Shown: positions 34,712-43,731, numbered from the stretch's first letter. The stretch: DNA of 64,000 bases from Pseudomonas sp. HMWF032 (GCF_003060885.1 NZ_QAIG01000005.1:244054-308053); one strand, 5' to 3'. A program made the numbers and translations. The notes: a model not told the origin generated them from the sequence alone.

Positions 34712-35794
34712 ATGGGACAGCGCACACCGCTTTACGACCTGCACCTCGCTCTGGGGGCCAAGATGGTCGACTTCGGCGGTTGGGACATGCCGTTGCACTA
34801 TGGTTCGCAGGTCGAGGAGCACCATCAGGTGCGCCGCGATTGCGGTGTGTTTGATGTGTCGCACATGACCGTGGTCGACATTACCGGCAGCCAGGCCAAA
34901 GCCTACTTGCAGCACCTGCTGGCCAACGACATCGGCCGCTTGCAGAGTGTCGGCAAGGCACTCTACAGCGGCATGCTCAATGAGCAGGGTGGCGTGGTCG
35001 ACGACCTGATCGTCTACCTCACCGACGTGGGTTACCGCGTGGTGGTGAATGCCTCGACCCGCGACAAAGACCTGGCCTGGATGCACCTGCAGAGCGTTGA
35101 CTTTGACGTGCAGGTGCAAGAACACCGCGAGTTGGCGATGCTGGCCGTGCAAGGCCCGCAGGCGCGCAGCAAGACCGCCGAGCTGGTTAGCGGGCCGCGT
35201 GCCAGCCTGATCGAACGCCTCAAACCCTTTGAAGGCCTGCCGGAGGGCGACTGGTTTATCGCCCGCACCGGGTATACCGGTGAAGACGGTCTGGAAATCA
35301 TGCTGCCGGCCAGCGAAGTGGTGGCCTTTCTCAATGAACTGGTCGGTGCCGGTATTCCCCCCATTGGTTTGGGCGCGCGTGACACCCTGCGCCTGGAAGC
35401 GGGGATGAACCTCTACGGTCAGGACATGGACGAAAGCGTCACGCCGCTGGCCTCGAACATGGCCTGGACCGTTGCCTGGGAACCGGCGGAGCGGGCTTTT
35501 GTCGGTCGCAGCGCATTGGCCAGGCAAGTCGCCGAAGGCGTCAGCAGCAAACTGGTTGGCTTGGTGCTGGAAGAACGTGGCGTGTTGCGCGCCCATCAGG
35601 TGGTGCGGGTTGAGGGCGTCGGCGAAGGTGAAATCACCAGCGGCAGTTTCTCGCCGACCCTGGGCAAATCCATCGCCTTGGCCCGTGTGCCGGCGGCAAC
35701 CGGTGAGCGTGCCGAAGTGGAGATTCGCGGTAAGTGGTTCCCGGTGCGCGTGGTGAAGCCCAGTTTTGTGCGTAACGGCAAAGCCCTGATTTAG
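34712..35794 (+). CDS. gcvT: Glycine cleavage system T protein (aminomethyltransferase)
   Basis: A 360-residue folate-dependent aminomethyltransferase transferring the one-carbon unit from lipoyl-H protein to tetrahydrofolate, releasing ammonia. The N-terminus [20 protein letters not shown], the segment [15 protein letters not shown], and [12 protein letters not shown] with [20 protein letters not shown] are strongly GcvT. The start follows AAGGAGACACTG; an open frame 35 codons upstream has no family character. Followed by gcvH at a 141-nt spacing; gcvP is not in the window. Confidence 0.9.
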   Translation: MGQRTPLYDLHLALGAKMVDFGGWDMPLHYGSQVEEHHQVRRDCGVFDVSHMTVVDITGSQAKAYLQHLLANDIGRLQSVGKALYSGMLNEQGGVVDDLIVYLTDVGYRVVVNASTRDKDLAWMHLQSVDFDVQVQEHRELAMLAVQGPQARSKTAELVSGPRASLIERLKPFEGLPEGDWFIARTGYTGEDGLEIMLPASEVVAFLNELVGAGIPPIGLGARDTLRLEAGMNLYGQDMDESVTPLASNMAWTVAWEPAERAFVGRSALARQVAEGVSSKLVGLVLEERGVLRAHQVVRVEGVGEGEITSGSFSPTLGKSIALARVPAATGERAEVEIRGKWFPVRVVKPSFVRNGKALI

Positions 35795-35896
35795 ATTCTT
35801 GGTGGCCATGGACGGTCAGAAGCCGCGGCCTTGAGGCAGCGGACTAGGTTTTTAAAGACTTTCTTTCGGTATGGCCACGGCCTGCTAAATTTCCCT

Positions 35897-35914
35897 GACG
35901 GCGTGGTCGCCGTC
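35897..35914 (+). promoter_or_regulatory. Hairpin just upstream of the gcvH ribosome-binding site
   Basis: GACGGC and GCCGTC pair around GTGGTC, ending about 7 nt before the GAGGAA Shine-Dalgarno. It may modulate gcvH translation or be incidental. Confidence 0.3.
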
Positions 35915-35935
35915 ATGTCAGATGAGGAACGACAC

Positions 35936-36325
35936 ATGAGCACTATCCCCGCCGATCTGCGTTACGCCGCCAGCCACGAGTGGGCGCGTCTGGAAGCTGA
36001 TGGCAGCGTTACCGTGGGTATTTCCGATCACGCGCAGGAAGCCCTGGGTGATGTGGTTTTCATCGAGCTGCCGGAAGTGGGCAAAGCCCTCAGCGCCGGT
36101 CAGGAAGCCGGTGTGGTGGAGTCGGTCAAAGCTGCCTCCGATATTTATGCACCGATTTCCGGCGAAGTGATCGCAATCAACGATGGCCTGGCCGACAGCC
36201 CGGAAAGCGTCAACAGCGACCCGTACGGCAGCTGGTTCTTCAAACTCAAGCCGGCCGATGCCAGCGAACTGGACAAACTGCTCGACGCGGCGGCCTACAA
36301 AGCGGTCGCCGACAGCGACGCGTAA
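35936..36325 (+). CDS. gcvH: Glycine cleavage system H protein
   Basis: The lipoyl carrier of the glycine cleavage system, 129 residues. The lipoylation site is Lys65 in VESVKAASD; the preceding [13 protein letters not shown] and the [15 protein letters not shown] region are conserved. The ATG follows GAGGAACGACAC. A strong terminator follows its stop, so gcvH ends the transcript here. In PAO1 I recall gcvP directly after it; here an amino-acid decarboxylase cassette follows instead. Confidence 0.92.
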   Translation: MSTIPADLRYAASHEWARLEADGSVTVGISDHAQEALGDVVFIELPEVGKALSAGQEAGVVESVKAASDIYAPISGEVIAINDGLADSPESVNSDPYGSWFFKLKPADASELDKLLDAAAYKAVADSDA

Positions 36326-36338
36326 GCGGATCGTGTTC

Positions 36339-36367
36339 AACAAAGCCCTGCTCTGCAGGGCTTTGTT
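36339..36367 (+). terminator. Intrinsic terminator after gcvH
   Basis: AACAAAGCCCTG and CAGGGCTTTGTT form a 12-bp stem with a 5-nt loop, followed by GTTTCTG. It lies 13 nt after the gcvH stop and closes the gcvTH transcript. Confidence 0.8.
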
Positions 36368-36638
36368 GTTTCTGGGCAGCTGCTTTACGGCATTAGGGTG
36401 CGTGCTGCGCTGATTCGTCTTGATCCCGCCGCCTCGATTCGCCAGCCCGAACGGTTGCAGCCGCCACGATGCGGACTAGGCTGTTGATCCATGTCATAGA
36501 AGCGTCGTGTGGTTGTCGCATAGTCTGTTGCACGTTTTTGGGAATCATTACCAATTTCGCTGTTCTGTACATCTTCAACAGGCGCACGCTTTCTGATGAT
36601 CGATCTGGTTGGCGCCAAAGGACTGTGGAGGCAATGCA

Positions 36639-38945
36639 ATGATTGGACGCACCAATAAAACCCTGAAAATGCGCGTGTTACTGGTGGATGACGACCTCGG
36701 CAACCCCGGCAGTATGCGCGGTCGTGTGCTGACCGAACTGGTTGATGAATTCGCTGAACGCAATGCTGAGCTGATCAAGGCCATCTCCTTTGATGATGCC
36801 CTGGCGGCCGTGGTCTCGGATGCGGCCTTGCATTGCGTGTGCGTCGACTGGACCTTGGGCAAGAACGACGAAGCCTCGCACGCTCAGGCGCTGGAATTGC
36901 TGCGCACCATTCGCCAGCGCAACGAGAACCTGCCCGTGTTTCTGCTGGCCGATCGCAATGCGAAAAAGAGCATCACCGTCGAGGCCATGGAACTGGCGGA
37001 CGAGTTTGTCTGGATGCTTGAAGACACCGCACCTTTTGTTGTCGGCCGGGTGATTGCCGCGATCAACCGCTACCTCGAACACTTGCTACCGCCCTTCACC
37101 GACGCGCTGCTGCGTTACACCAGCAAAGACGAGCATTCCTGGGCCGCGCCGGGGCATCAGGGCGGCATTGCCTTTACCAAATCGCCGGTTGGGCGGGTGT
37201 TTTTCGACTTTTTTGGTGAAAACCTGTTTCGTGCCGACAGTGGCATCGAGCGCGGTAACCTCGGCTCAGTGCTCGATCACAGCGGCCCGGTCGCGGACTC
37301 CGAAGCCTACGTGGCGCGCATCTTCGGCGCCCATGCCTCGTATTCGGTGCTCAATGGCACCTCGGGTTCGAACCGGGCGATCTTTATGGCCTGCGTCGGC
37401 GAAAACCAGTTCGCCCTGTGCGACCGCAATTGCCACAAATCCATTGAGCAAGGCCTGGTGCTGAGCGGCGGGTTGCCGCTGTACATGACGCCCACACGCA
37501 ACCGTTACGGCATCATCGGGCCGTTATTGCCCGCGCAGTTTGACCCGCAGCGTATTCAAACAGCCATTGCCAACCACCCGCTGCGCGCGCAGGCCAAGGG
37601 TGACAAAGCGGTCTACGCGGTGGTCACCAACTGCACCTATGACGGCATGTGCCTGCACGCCGAGCGCGCGGAAAATCTGCTGGCGCAGAGCAGCGACCGT
37701 ATCCACTTCGACGAGGCGTGGTACGGCTACGCGCGCTTTAACCCGTTGTATCAGAATCGCTTCGCCATGCGCGGTGAGCCCAGCAGTCACAAGGCCGATG
37801 CGCCCACGGTGTTCGCCACCCATTCCACCCATAAGCTGCTGGCCGCGCTGTCGCAGGCCTCGTTTATCCATATTCGCAATGGCCGCAACCCGGTCGAGCA
37901 CAGCCGCTTCAATGAGTCGTTTGTGATTCAGGCCAGCACCTCACCGCTGTATGCCCTGTTCGCCTCCAACGAAGTGGGCGCGGCGATGATGGACGGCAAG
38001 GGCGGCTACACCCTGACCCAGGACTCGATTCGCGAGGCCGTGGATTTTCGTCAGGCGCTGGCGCGCACCCACCGCGAGTTTGCCAGCCGTGGCGATTGGT
38101 TCTTCCAGCCGTGGAACGCGCCACAGGTCCGCGACAGTAAAACCGGCAACCCGGTTGATTTCGCCGACGCCGACCCCGAGCAACTGGTCAGCGACCCGGC
38201 CTGTTGGACGCTGGAACCGGGTGCCTCGTGGCACGGCTTTGAGGGCCTGGAAGCCGGTTGGTGCATGCTCGACCCGATCAAGGTCGGCATCATGGTGCCG
38301 GGCATGGGGGCTGACGGGCACCTGCTTGAACAGGGCATTCCCGCGCCGATCCTCGGTGCCTTCCTCTATCGCAACAACATCGTGCCGTCGCGCATCACTG
38401 ACTTTATGGTGCTGTGCCTGTTCAGCATCGGCGTGACCAAAGGCAAATGGGCCACCTTGATCAACGTGCTGCTGGCGTTCAAACGCCATTACGACAACAA
38501 CACGCCGCTGCAACGCGTGCTGCCGGATCTGCTTGCGCAAAACCCAGAGCGTTATGCCGGCATGGGCCTGCGGGACCTGAGCAACGAGATGTTCGAGTAC
38601 ATGCGCAGCAGCCGCATGGATGCCCTACAGGCCGAGGCCTTTGGCAACCTGCCGCACATCGAGACCACCCCGCGCGCGGCGTTTCAGGCCTTGCAAGCCG
38701 GTGAGGCGCAACTGCTGCCCCTGCATCAGGCCGCCGGCCGGGTCACCGCCGTTGGCATCATGCCGTATCCGCCGGGCATCCCGATTGTCATGCCCGGTGA
38801 GAACCTGGGGCCGCTGGATGGCCCCTGGATTCGTTATATCCAGGCCCTGCAGAATTGGGGCAACCACTTCCCCGGTTTTGAGAAAGAAGTGGAGGGTGCC
38901 GTGCACAAAGACGGCGATTACCACTTCTGGTGCCTTAACCCGTAA
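36639..38945 (+). CDS. Orn/Lys/Arg decarboxylase, AdiA-like (paralogue 1)
   Basis: A PLP-dependent fold-type I decarboxylase of 768 residues. A CheY-like N-terminal wing domain begins KMRVLLVDDD (about residues 10-19) and runs to about 150, then the PLP core: APGHQGG, DRNCHKSIEQGL, HFDEAWYGYARFNP and the PLP lysine at about residue 399 in THSTHKLLAALSQ. The segments GIERGNLGSVLDHSG and NRYGIIGP are closer to E. coli AdiA than to SpeF, so arginine is a leading candidate, not proven. The ATG follows GGAGGCAATGCA. About 270 nt of leader without a gene separates it from the gcvH terminator. It is the first gene of a four-gene cassette. Confidence 0.85.
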   Translation: MIGRTNKTLKMRVLLVDDDLGNPGSMRGRVLTELVDEFAERNAELIKAISFDDALAAVVSDAALHCVCVDWTLGKNDEASHAQALELLRTIRQRNENLPVFLLADRNAKKSITVEAMELADEFVWMLEDTAPFVVGRVIAAINRYLEHLLPPFTDALLRYTSKDEHSWAAPGHQGGIAFTKSPVGRVFFDFFGENLFRADSGIERGNLGSVLDHSGPVADSEAYVARIFGAHASYSVLNGTSGSNRAIFMACVGENQFALCDRNCHKSIEQGLVLSGGLPLYMTPTRNRYGIIGPLLPAQFDPQRIQTAIANHPLRAQAKGDKAVYAVVTNCTYDGMCLHAERAENLLAQSSDRIHFDEAWYGYARFNPLYQNRFAMRGEPSSHKADAPTVFATHSTHKLLAALSQASFIHIRNGRNPVEHSRFNESFVIQASTSPLYALFASNEVGAAMMDGKGGYTLTQDSIREAVDFRQALARTHREFASRGDWFFQPWNAPQVRDSKTGNPVDFADADPEQLVSDPACWTLEPGASWHGFEGLEAGWCMLDPIKVGIMVPGMGADGHLLEQGIPAPILGAFLYRNNIVPSRITDFMVLCLFSIGVTKGKWATLINVLLAFKRHYDNNTPLQRVLPDLLAQNPERYAGMGLRDLSNEMFEYMRSSRMDALQAEAFGNLPHIETTPRAAFQALQAGEAQLLPLHQAAGRVTAVGIMPYPPGIPIVMPGENLGPLDGPWIRYIQALQNWGNHFPGFEKEVEGAVHKDGDYHFWCLNP

Positions 38946-38949
38946 TCAG

Positions 38950-38983
38950 GCGCGGGTAAGCGCAACACGACGGTTACCCGCGC
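38950..38983 (+). other. Intercistronic hairpin between the two decarboxylase genes
   Basis: GCGCGGGTAA and TTACCCGCGC form a 10-bp stem with a 14-nt loop, starting 4 nt after the stop of the first decarboxylase gene. There is no T run. It could set different expression levels for the two paralogues. Confidence 0.55.
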
Positions 38984-39011
38984 AGCGGTATTTATTGAGA
39001 AGGAGTTCTGT

Positions 39012-41312
39012 ATGAGTCACGCCAAGTTGCCGTTACCGGCCTCACTGGCCCAGCGTTACCCCGTGCTGATTGTGGTTAATACCCTGGAAAACCCGGACAG
39101 CATTGTGCTGCGCAGCGCCGAGGAAGTGGCTGCCGCGTTGTTGCAGCAGGGCCTGGAGGTGGTGCGCGTCAGCTCGCTGGAAGATGCCGAAATCGCCTTT
39201 CGCGCCAACCCGGCCTATTGCTGTGTGATCCTCGGTTGGGGCGCTTGCGAGGGTAACCTGCCGCAGGCAATGAGCCTGATTCAGTTGATCCGTCAGCGCA
39301 CCGCGCAGTTGCCGATCATGCTCGGCATGAGCCGCACCCATCATGGTCAGGTGCCGTTGGCGTTTATCGAAAATATCGACGGCTTTATCTGGCAGCCCGA
39401 GGACAGCCCGGAATTTGTCGCCGGGCGCATTGAGGCTGCTGCCCGGCGCTACCTGGACAGCATCCTGCCGCCGTTCTTTGGTGCGCTGGTGAACTTCGCC
39501 GACACCCACGAATACTCCTGGCACACACCAGGGCATACCGGTGGCACGGCCTTTATGAAAACCGCCGTGGGCCGTAGCTTTCTGGATTTTTACGGCGAAC
39601 AGATGCTGCGCTCCGACCTCAGTGTGTCGGTGGGTGAACTGGGTTCGCTGAATGACCATTCCGGGCCGATTGCCGAAGCGGAAAAATACGCCGCGCGGGT
39701 GTTTGGTGCGGATTACACCTTTTTCTCGGTGGGCGGCAGCTCAGCCAGTAACGAGATCGTCCTGCATTCAGCGGTGACCGATGGCGATGCGGTGCTGGTC
39801 GACCGCAACTGCCACAAGTCGCTGAACTACGCGCTGAATATGTCCGGCGCGGTGCCGCTGTACCTGCGCCCTCGGCGTAATGCGCGCGGGCTGATCGGCC
39901 CGGTGCCACGCAGCGAGCTGACGCCTGAGGCGGTGGCGCAGAAAGTGGCCGAAAGCCCTCTGTTGGCGGGCAAGGCGGTGCAGCCGGTGTTGGCCGTGCT
40001 GACCAACTCGACCTATGACGGCCTGTGCTACAACGTGCAGACCACCACCCGCGAGCTGAGCCGCAGCGTCGACCGGATTCATTACGACGAAGCCTGGTAC
40101 GCCTACGCGCGGTTCAATCCCTTGTATGAAGGCCGTTACGGCATGCACCGCGGCGAGCGGCATGCCGACGACGCCACGGTGACCGTCACCCACTCCACCC
40201 ACAAGCTGCTGGCGGCGCTGTCGCAGGCGTCGATGATCCATATCCGCTCGGGCAAGGTGCCGGTCAAACCGGCGCTGTTCAACGAAGCCTTCATGATGCA
40301 CACCTCGACCTCGCCGCAGTACAGCATCATCGCTTCCACCGATGTGTCGGCGAAGATGATGGACGACGCTGGCGAGTACCTTACCGACGAGTCGATTGCC
40401 GAAGCGATTGGCTTTCGTCAGGCCATGGTGCGTCTGGGCAACGAAGTCCGCACACGCAACCCACAGGACTGGTGGTTTGGCGTGTGGCAGCCGGATGAAG
40501 TCAACGGCATCCCCTTCGCCGATATTGACCCGCAGGCCTTGCGTCATGGCGATGCCTGGGTGCTCAAACCGGATGCCAGTTGGCATGGTTTCGGTGATCT
40601 GGGCAGCGACTACTGCATGCTCGACCCGATCAAAGTCACGGTGCTGACGCCCGGGCAAACGCTGCAAGGGCAGATGCAGGCCAGCGGCATTCCCGCGCCG
40701 CTGGTGTCATCCTTCCTCGCCAGCCGTGGCATCGTGGTGGAAAAAACCGAGCCGTACTCGATTCTGCTGTTGTTCAGCCTGGGCGTGACCAAGGGCAAGT
40801 GGGGCTCGCTGGTGGCTGGGTTGCTGGAGTTCAAGAAACACTACGACCACAACGCCTCGCTGGAGTTGGTCATGCCCGAGCTGGTCAGCCAATACCCGGC
40901 GCGCTACAGCGGCATGGGCCTGAAAGACCTGGCCGACGCCATGCATGCGGACATGCTCAGCTCCAAGCTGCTGCACAACATGGACGCCGCCTTCAGCTTG
41001 CTCCCCGATGTGGTGTCGTCGCCACGCACCACCTTTGCCAGCCTGGTTAAAGGGCAGATTGAGCAGATCGCCGTGCGTGACATGCAGGACCGTACCGTGG
41101 CCGTGCAGATCGTGCCCTATCCGCCGGGCATCCCATTGATGATGCCGGGCGAGAAGGCCGGCGCAGACAAGCAGGCGATCATTGACTACCTGCTGGCCAT
41201 GGAGTTGTTCGACAGCCACTTCCCCGGCTTTGAGCATGACAACCATGGCGTCGAGATTGAGCGTGATGCGCAGGGCGGGCTGGTCTACAAGGTCTATGTG
41301 GTCAAACAGTAA
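39012..41312 (+). CDS. Orn/Lys/Arg decarboxylase, LdcA-like (paralogue 2)
   Basis: A PLP decarboxylase of 766 residues with the same layout as its upstream neighbour: wing domain, then EYSWHTPGHTGG, DRNCHKSLNYAL, HYDEAWYAYARFNP and PLP-lysine Lys398 in THSTHKLLAALSQ. LRSDLSVSVGELGSL, NSTYDGLCYN and the overall core resemble, from memory, P. aeruginosa lysine decarboxylase LdcA (PA1818), so lysine is a leading candidate. The usual GTS of the PLP phosphate loop reads GSSAS. AAGGAG precedes the ATG. Distinct residues from paralogue 1 indicate old divergence rather than a recent tandem copy. Confidence 0.85.
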   Translation: MSHAKLPLPASLAQRYPVLIVVNTLENPDSIVLRSAEEVAAALLQQGLEVVRVSSLEDAEIAFRANPAYCCVILGWGACEGNLPQAMSLIQLIRQRTAQLPIMLGMSRTHHGQVPLAFIENIDGFIWQPEDSPEFVAGRIEAAARRYLDSILPPFFGALVNFADTHEYSWHTPGHTGGTAFMKTAVGRSFLDFYGEQMLRSDLSVSVGELGSLNDHSGPIAEAEKYAARVFGADYTFFSVGGSSASNEIVLHSAVTDGDAVLVDRNCHKSLNYALNMSGAVPLYLRPRRNARGLIGPVPRSELTPEAVAQKVAESPLLAGKAVQPVLAVLTNSTYDGLCYNVQTTTRELSRSVDRIHYDEAWYAYARFNPLYEGRYGMHRGERHADDATVTVTHSTHKLLAALSQASMIHIRSGKVPVKPALFNEAFMMHTSTSPQYSIIASTDVSAKMMDDAGEYLTDESIAEAIGFRQAMVRLGNEVRTRNPQDWWFGVWQPDEVNGIPFADIDPQALRHGDAWVLKPDASWHGFGDLGSDYCMLDPIKVTVLTPGQTLQGQMQASGIPAPLVSSFLASRGIVVEKTEPYSILLLFSLGVTKGKWGSLVAGLLEFKKHYDHNASLELVMPELVSQYPARYSGMGLKDLADAMHADMLSSKLLHNMDAAFSLLPDVVSSPRTTFASLVKGQIEQIAVRDMQDRTVAVQIVPYPPGIPLMMPGEKAGADKQAIIDYLLAMELFDSHFPGFEHDNHGVEIERDAQGGLVYKVYVVKQ

Positions 41313-41320
41313 GCCCCTGA

Positions 41321-41355
41321 GCCCGTTAACCACCTCGCTGAGGTCGTTAACGGGC
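41321..41355 (+). other. Strong nested hairpin between decarboxylase 2 and the antiporter
   Basis: GCCCGTTAAC and GTTAACGGGC pair perfectly, with an inner ACCTC/GAGGT stem, giving about 15 paired positions. No T run follows. It starts 8 nt after the decarboxylase stop and lies 58 nt before the antiporter start; it may act as an attenuator or stabilising element in the cassette mRNA. Confidence 0.6.
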
Positions 41356-41412
41356 CGCTGTGCTGCATCCGGTGCTGACACGGTCAGTGCCGTCTAGAAC
41401 AAGGAGAGGTCG

Positions 41413-42741
41413 ATGGCTGGGTCAAGCAAGAAGATGAGCCTGGTGGGGCTCACCACCCTGGTGGCGGTCAATATGATGGGCTCGGGCATCATCATGTTGC
41501 CGTCGAGCATGGCCCAGTTGGGGGCCGTTTCGCTGTTGTCATGGATCATTACGGCTGTCGGCTCCATGGCCATTGCTTACTGTTTTGCCCAGTGCGGGAT
41601 TTACTGCCATCGCTCGGGCGGCATGTCGGCTTACAGCGAGGAGGCGCACGGTAAGTCGGCGTTCTTCCTCTGTTCGTTTCTGTACTTCCTCTCGTTGGCC
41701 ATCGGCAACGTGGCCATCGGCATTTCGGCGGTGGGTTACCTCACGCCGTTCTTCCCGTGGCTGGGCACCGGTGCCATTCCGCTGTTTGTCGGCACGGTAG
41801 GGCTGATCTGGTTGACCACGGTGGCCAACTTCGGTGGCCCCAATATCACCGGCAAGATTGGCTCCATCACTGTGTGGGGCGTGATCATTCCGGTGGCCGG
41901 GCTGAGTGTAATCGGCTGGTTCTGGTTTGATGCACAAGTGCTCAAGGAGGCCTGGAACCCGCATAACCTGGTGATCAGCGATGCCATCGCGCAGAGTATT
42001 CCGCTGACCTTGTGGGCCTTTTTGGGCATGGAATCCGCGGCGCAAAACTCCGACGCGGTGGACAACCCCGAGCGTAACGTGCCGTTGGCCTGCCTGTTCG
42101 GCACCCTGGGCGCGGCGGTGGTGTATGTGCTGTCGACCACCGTGATTCAGGGCATTGTGCCCAACGCTGAGCTGGCCAATTCCAGCGCACCGTTCGCTTA
42201 TGTCTATGCGCAGATGTTCAACCCCTTTATCGGCAACATCATCATGGGCTTGGCAGTCATGGCCTGTATTGGCTCGCTGCTGGGCTGGCAATTCACCTTG
42301 GCGCAAACCGCCAAGGTCACGGCCGATCAGGGCATGTTCCTCAAGCTGTTCGGCAAGGTCACGGCGGTCAACGCCCCGGTGATTGGCATGATTGTCTGCG
42401 GTGTGCTGCAAACGCTGTTGGCCCTCTCGACCATCTCGCCCAATGCCAGCGAGCAGTTCAGCAAACTGGTGAATCTGGCGGCGGTGACCAACCTGATTCC
42501 CTACGTCACGGCGCTCTCCGGCTTGCTGGTGATCATGTACAAGGCGCGGGTCAGCGCGACGGTGTACACGCGCAACCTCGTGGTGCTGATGGTTGCCATG
42601 GTTTATTGCTTCTACGCCCTGTACGCCTCGGGCAAAGACGCCGTGTTTGGCGCGATGCTGGTGCTGGCGCTGGGCTACCTGCTGTACGGCTTTATCGCCA
42701 AACGCTTTGTTGCCGAGCAACCCGCGCCCGGTAAGGCGTAA
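41413..42741 (+). CDS. APC-family amino acid/amine antiporter, PotE-like
   Basis: An inner-membrane transporter of 442 residues with about twelve helices. From memory it matches E. coli PotE (putrescine/ornithine antiporter) in many places: VNMMGSGIIMLPS, SWIITAVGSMA, SGGMSAYSEEA, ITVWGVIIPVAGL, TLWAFLGMESA, NPERNVP and LLGWQFTLAQ. PotE-type carriers exchange a decarboxylation substrate for its amine product and so consume a proton per cycle. It is less like AdiC or CadB. Start after AAGGAGAG; its stop shares a base with a potential start of the next gene, placing them in one transcript. Confidence 0.87.
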   Translation: MAGSSKKMSLVGLTTLVAVNMMGSGIIMLPSSMAQLGAVSLLSWIITAVGSMAIAYCFAQCGIYCHRSGGMSAYSEEAHGKSAFFLCSFLYFLSLAIGNVAIGISAVGYLTPFFPWLGTGAIPLFVGTVGLIWLTTVANFGGPNITGKIGSITVWGVIIPVAGLSVIGWFWFDAQVLKEAWNPHNLVISDAIAQSIPLTLWAFLGMESAAQNSDAVDNPERNVPLACLFGTLGAAVVYVLSTTVIQGIVPNAELANSSAPFAYVYAQMFNPFIGNIIMGLAVMACIGSLLGWQFTLAQTAKVTADQGMFLKLFGKVTAVNAPVIGMIVCGVLQTLLALSTISPNASEQFSKLVNLAAVTNLIPYVTALSGLLVIMYKARVSATVYTRNLVVLMVAMVYCFYALYASGKDAVFGAMLVLALGYLLYGFIAKRFVAEQPAPGKA

Positions 42742-42776
42742 TGGCCGGTAAACCCTTTGAATCTGGGGATATGGAT

Positions 42777-43682
42777 ATGAATCTTCACCCGTGCAATTCG
42801 TTCAACCTGTTGCTGGCCTGCCTGTTGCTGCTGTCGCCTGTTGCGCAGGCCGATACCTTGCAGCGCATCGAAAGCAGCAACACCCTCAACCTGGGCTACA
42901 TCGACGACATTGCCCCCTTCAGCAGCCTGCAAAACGGTGAGGTCGGTGGCTATGCCATTGAACTGTGCGAGAAGGTGGTCGAACAGGTCAAAACCGAACT
43001 GAACCTGCCTGCGCTGCAGGTGCGCTATCAGTCCGTGAAGGCGTCACAAGGGCTGACCGCCGTGCACGACGGCGCGCTCGACCTGCTCTGCTCACCCAGT
43101 GTGGAAAGCCTCACTCAGCGTAAACAGGTCAGTTTCTCCTTGCCCATCTACACCGCCGGGTTGGCGGTTTTGGTGCGTAAGGATGCGCCCGAGGCGTTGG
43201 TCAAGGTGCTCAACGGCGAGGTGGCGCACAGCGGACCGACCTGGCGCGCCACGCTCAATCGCGGCTTGGCCAACCACACCTACGCGGTTAAACAGGGTGA
43301 AGCCACAGAGGCCTGGATTCGCAAGCAGCAACGCATGCTGGGTGTGGTCGCCACGGTGGTGACTGTCAACAGTCAGGAGGAGGGCGTGCAACTGGTGGCT
43401 GAGGGTAAGGCCGATGCCTTCTTCTCCGAACGCATGCTGCTCAAGACTTACCTGGCCCGGCGTGATGACGCCAGCGCCATGCAGGTGCTGGAGCGTATCT
43501 ACGAATATGCCCCGGTGGCCATGGCGTTGCCGCGCGGTGACGAAGACTTCCGCCTGCTGGTCGACACCGCCCTGAGCAAGGCACAACGTTCGGGCGAGCT
43601 GGAGCAGATTTACAGCCGCTACTTCGGCGAGCCGGGGGAGATGGTCAAGGCGCTGTTCAAGGTGTACGCCCTGCCTGAGTGA
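42777..43682 (+). CDS. Solitary periplasmic amino-acid-binding protein (SBP_bac_3)
   Basis: A secreted binding protein of 301 residues. The signal peptide MNLHPCNSFNLLLACLLLL ends at about SPVAQA; the mature protein starts DTLQRIESSNTLNLGYIDDI and carries GYAIELCEKVVEQ, YQSVKASQGLTAVHDGALDL and the C-terminal ALSKAQRSGELEQIYSRYFGEPG, all SBP family 3. No ABC permease or ATPase is near. The start follows GGGGA by 8 nt; two in-frame ATGs upstream would disturb the signal peptide. It overlaps the antiporter transcript. It may scavenge substrate, or act as a sensor input. Confidence 0.82.
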   Translation: MNLHPCNSFNLLLACLLLLSPVAQADTLQRIESSNTLNLGYIDDIAPFSSLQNGEVGGYAIELCEKVVEQVKTELNLPALQVRYQSVKASQGLTAVHDGALDLLCSPSVESLTQRKQVSFSLPIYTAGLAVLVRKDAPEALVKVLNGEVAHSGPTWRATLNRGLANHTYAVKQGEATEAWIRKQQRMLGVVATVVTVNSQEEGVQLVAEGKADAFFSERMLLKTYLARRDDASAMQVLERIYEYAPVAMALPRGDEDFRLLVDTALSKAQRSGELEQIYSRYFGEPGEMVKALFKVYALPE

Positions 43683-43691
43683 CAGGCCGCG

Positions 43692-43726
43692 AACCGGCAC
43701 TGGGTGTTGTCCGCCAGTGCCGGGTT
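43692..43726 (+). terminator. Hairpin closing the decarboxylase cassette
   Basis: CCGGCACTGG (43694-43703) and CCAGTGCCGG (43714-43723) form a 10-bp stem, 11 nt after the binding-protein stop. It separates the plus-strand cassette from the convergent nfeD-type gene. No long T run. Confidence 0.6.
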
Positions 43727-43731
43727 ATGTG

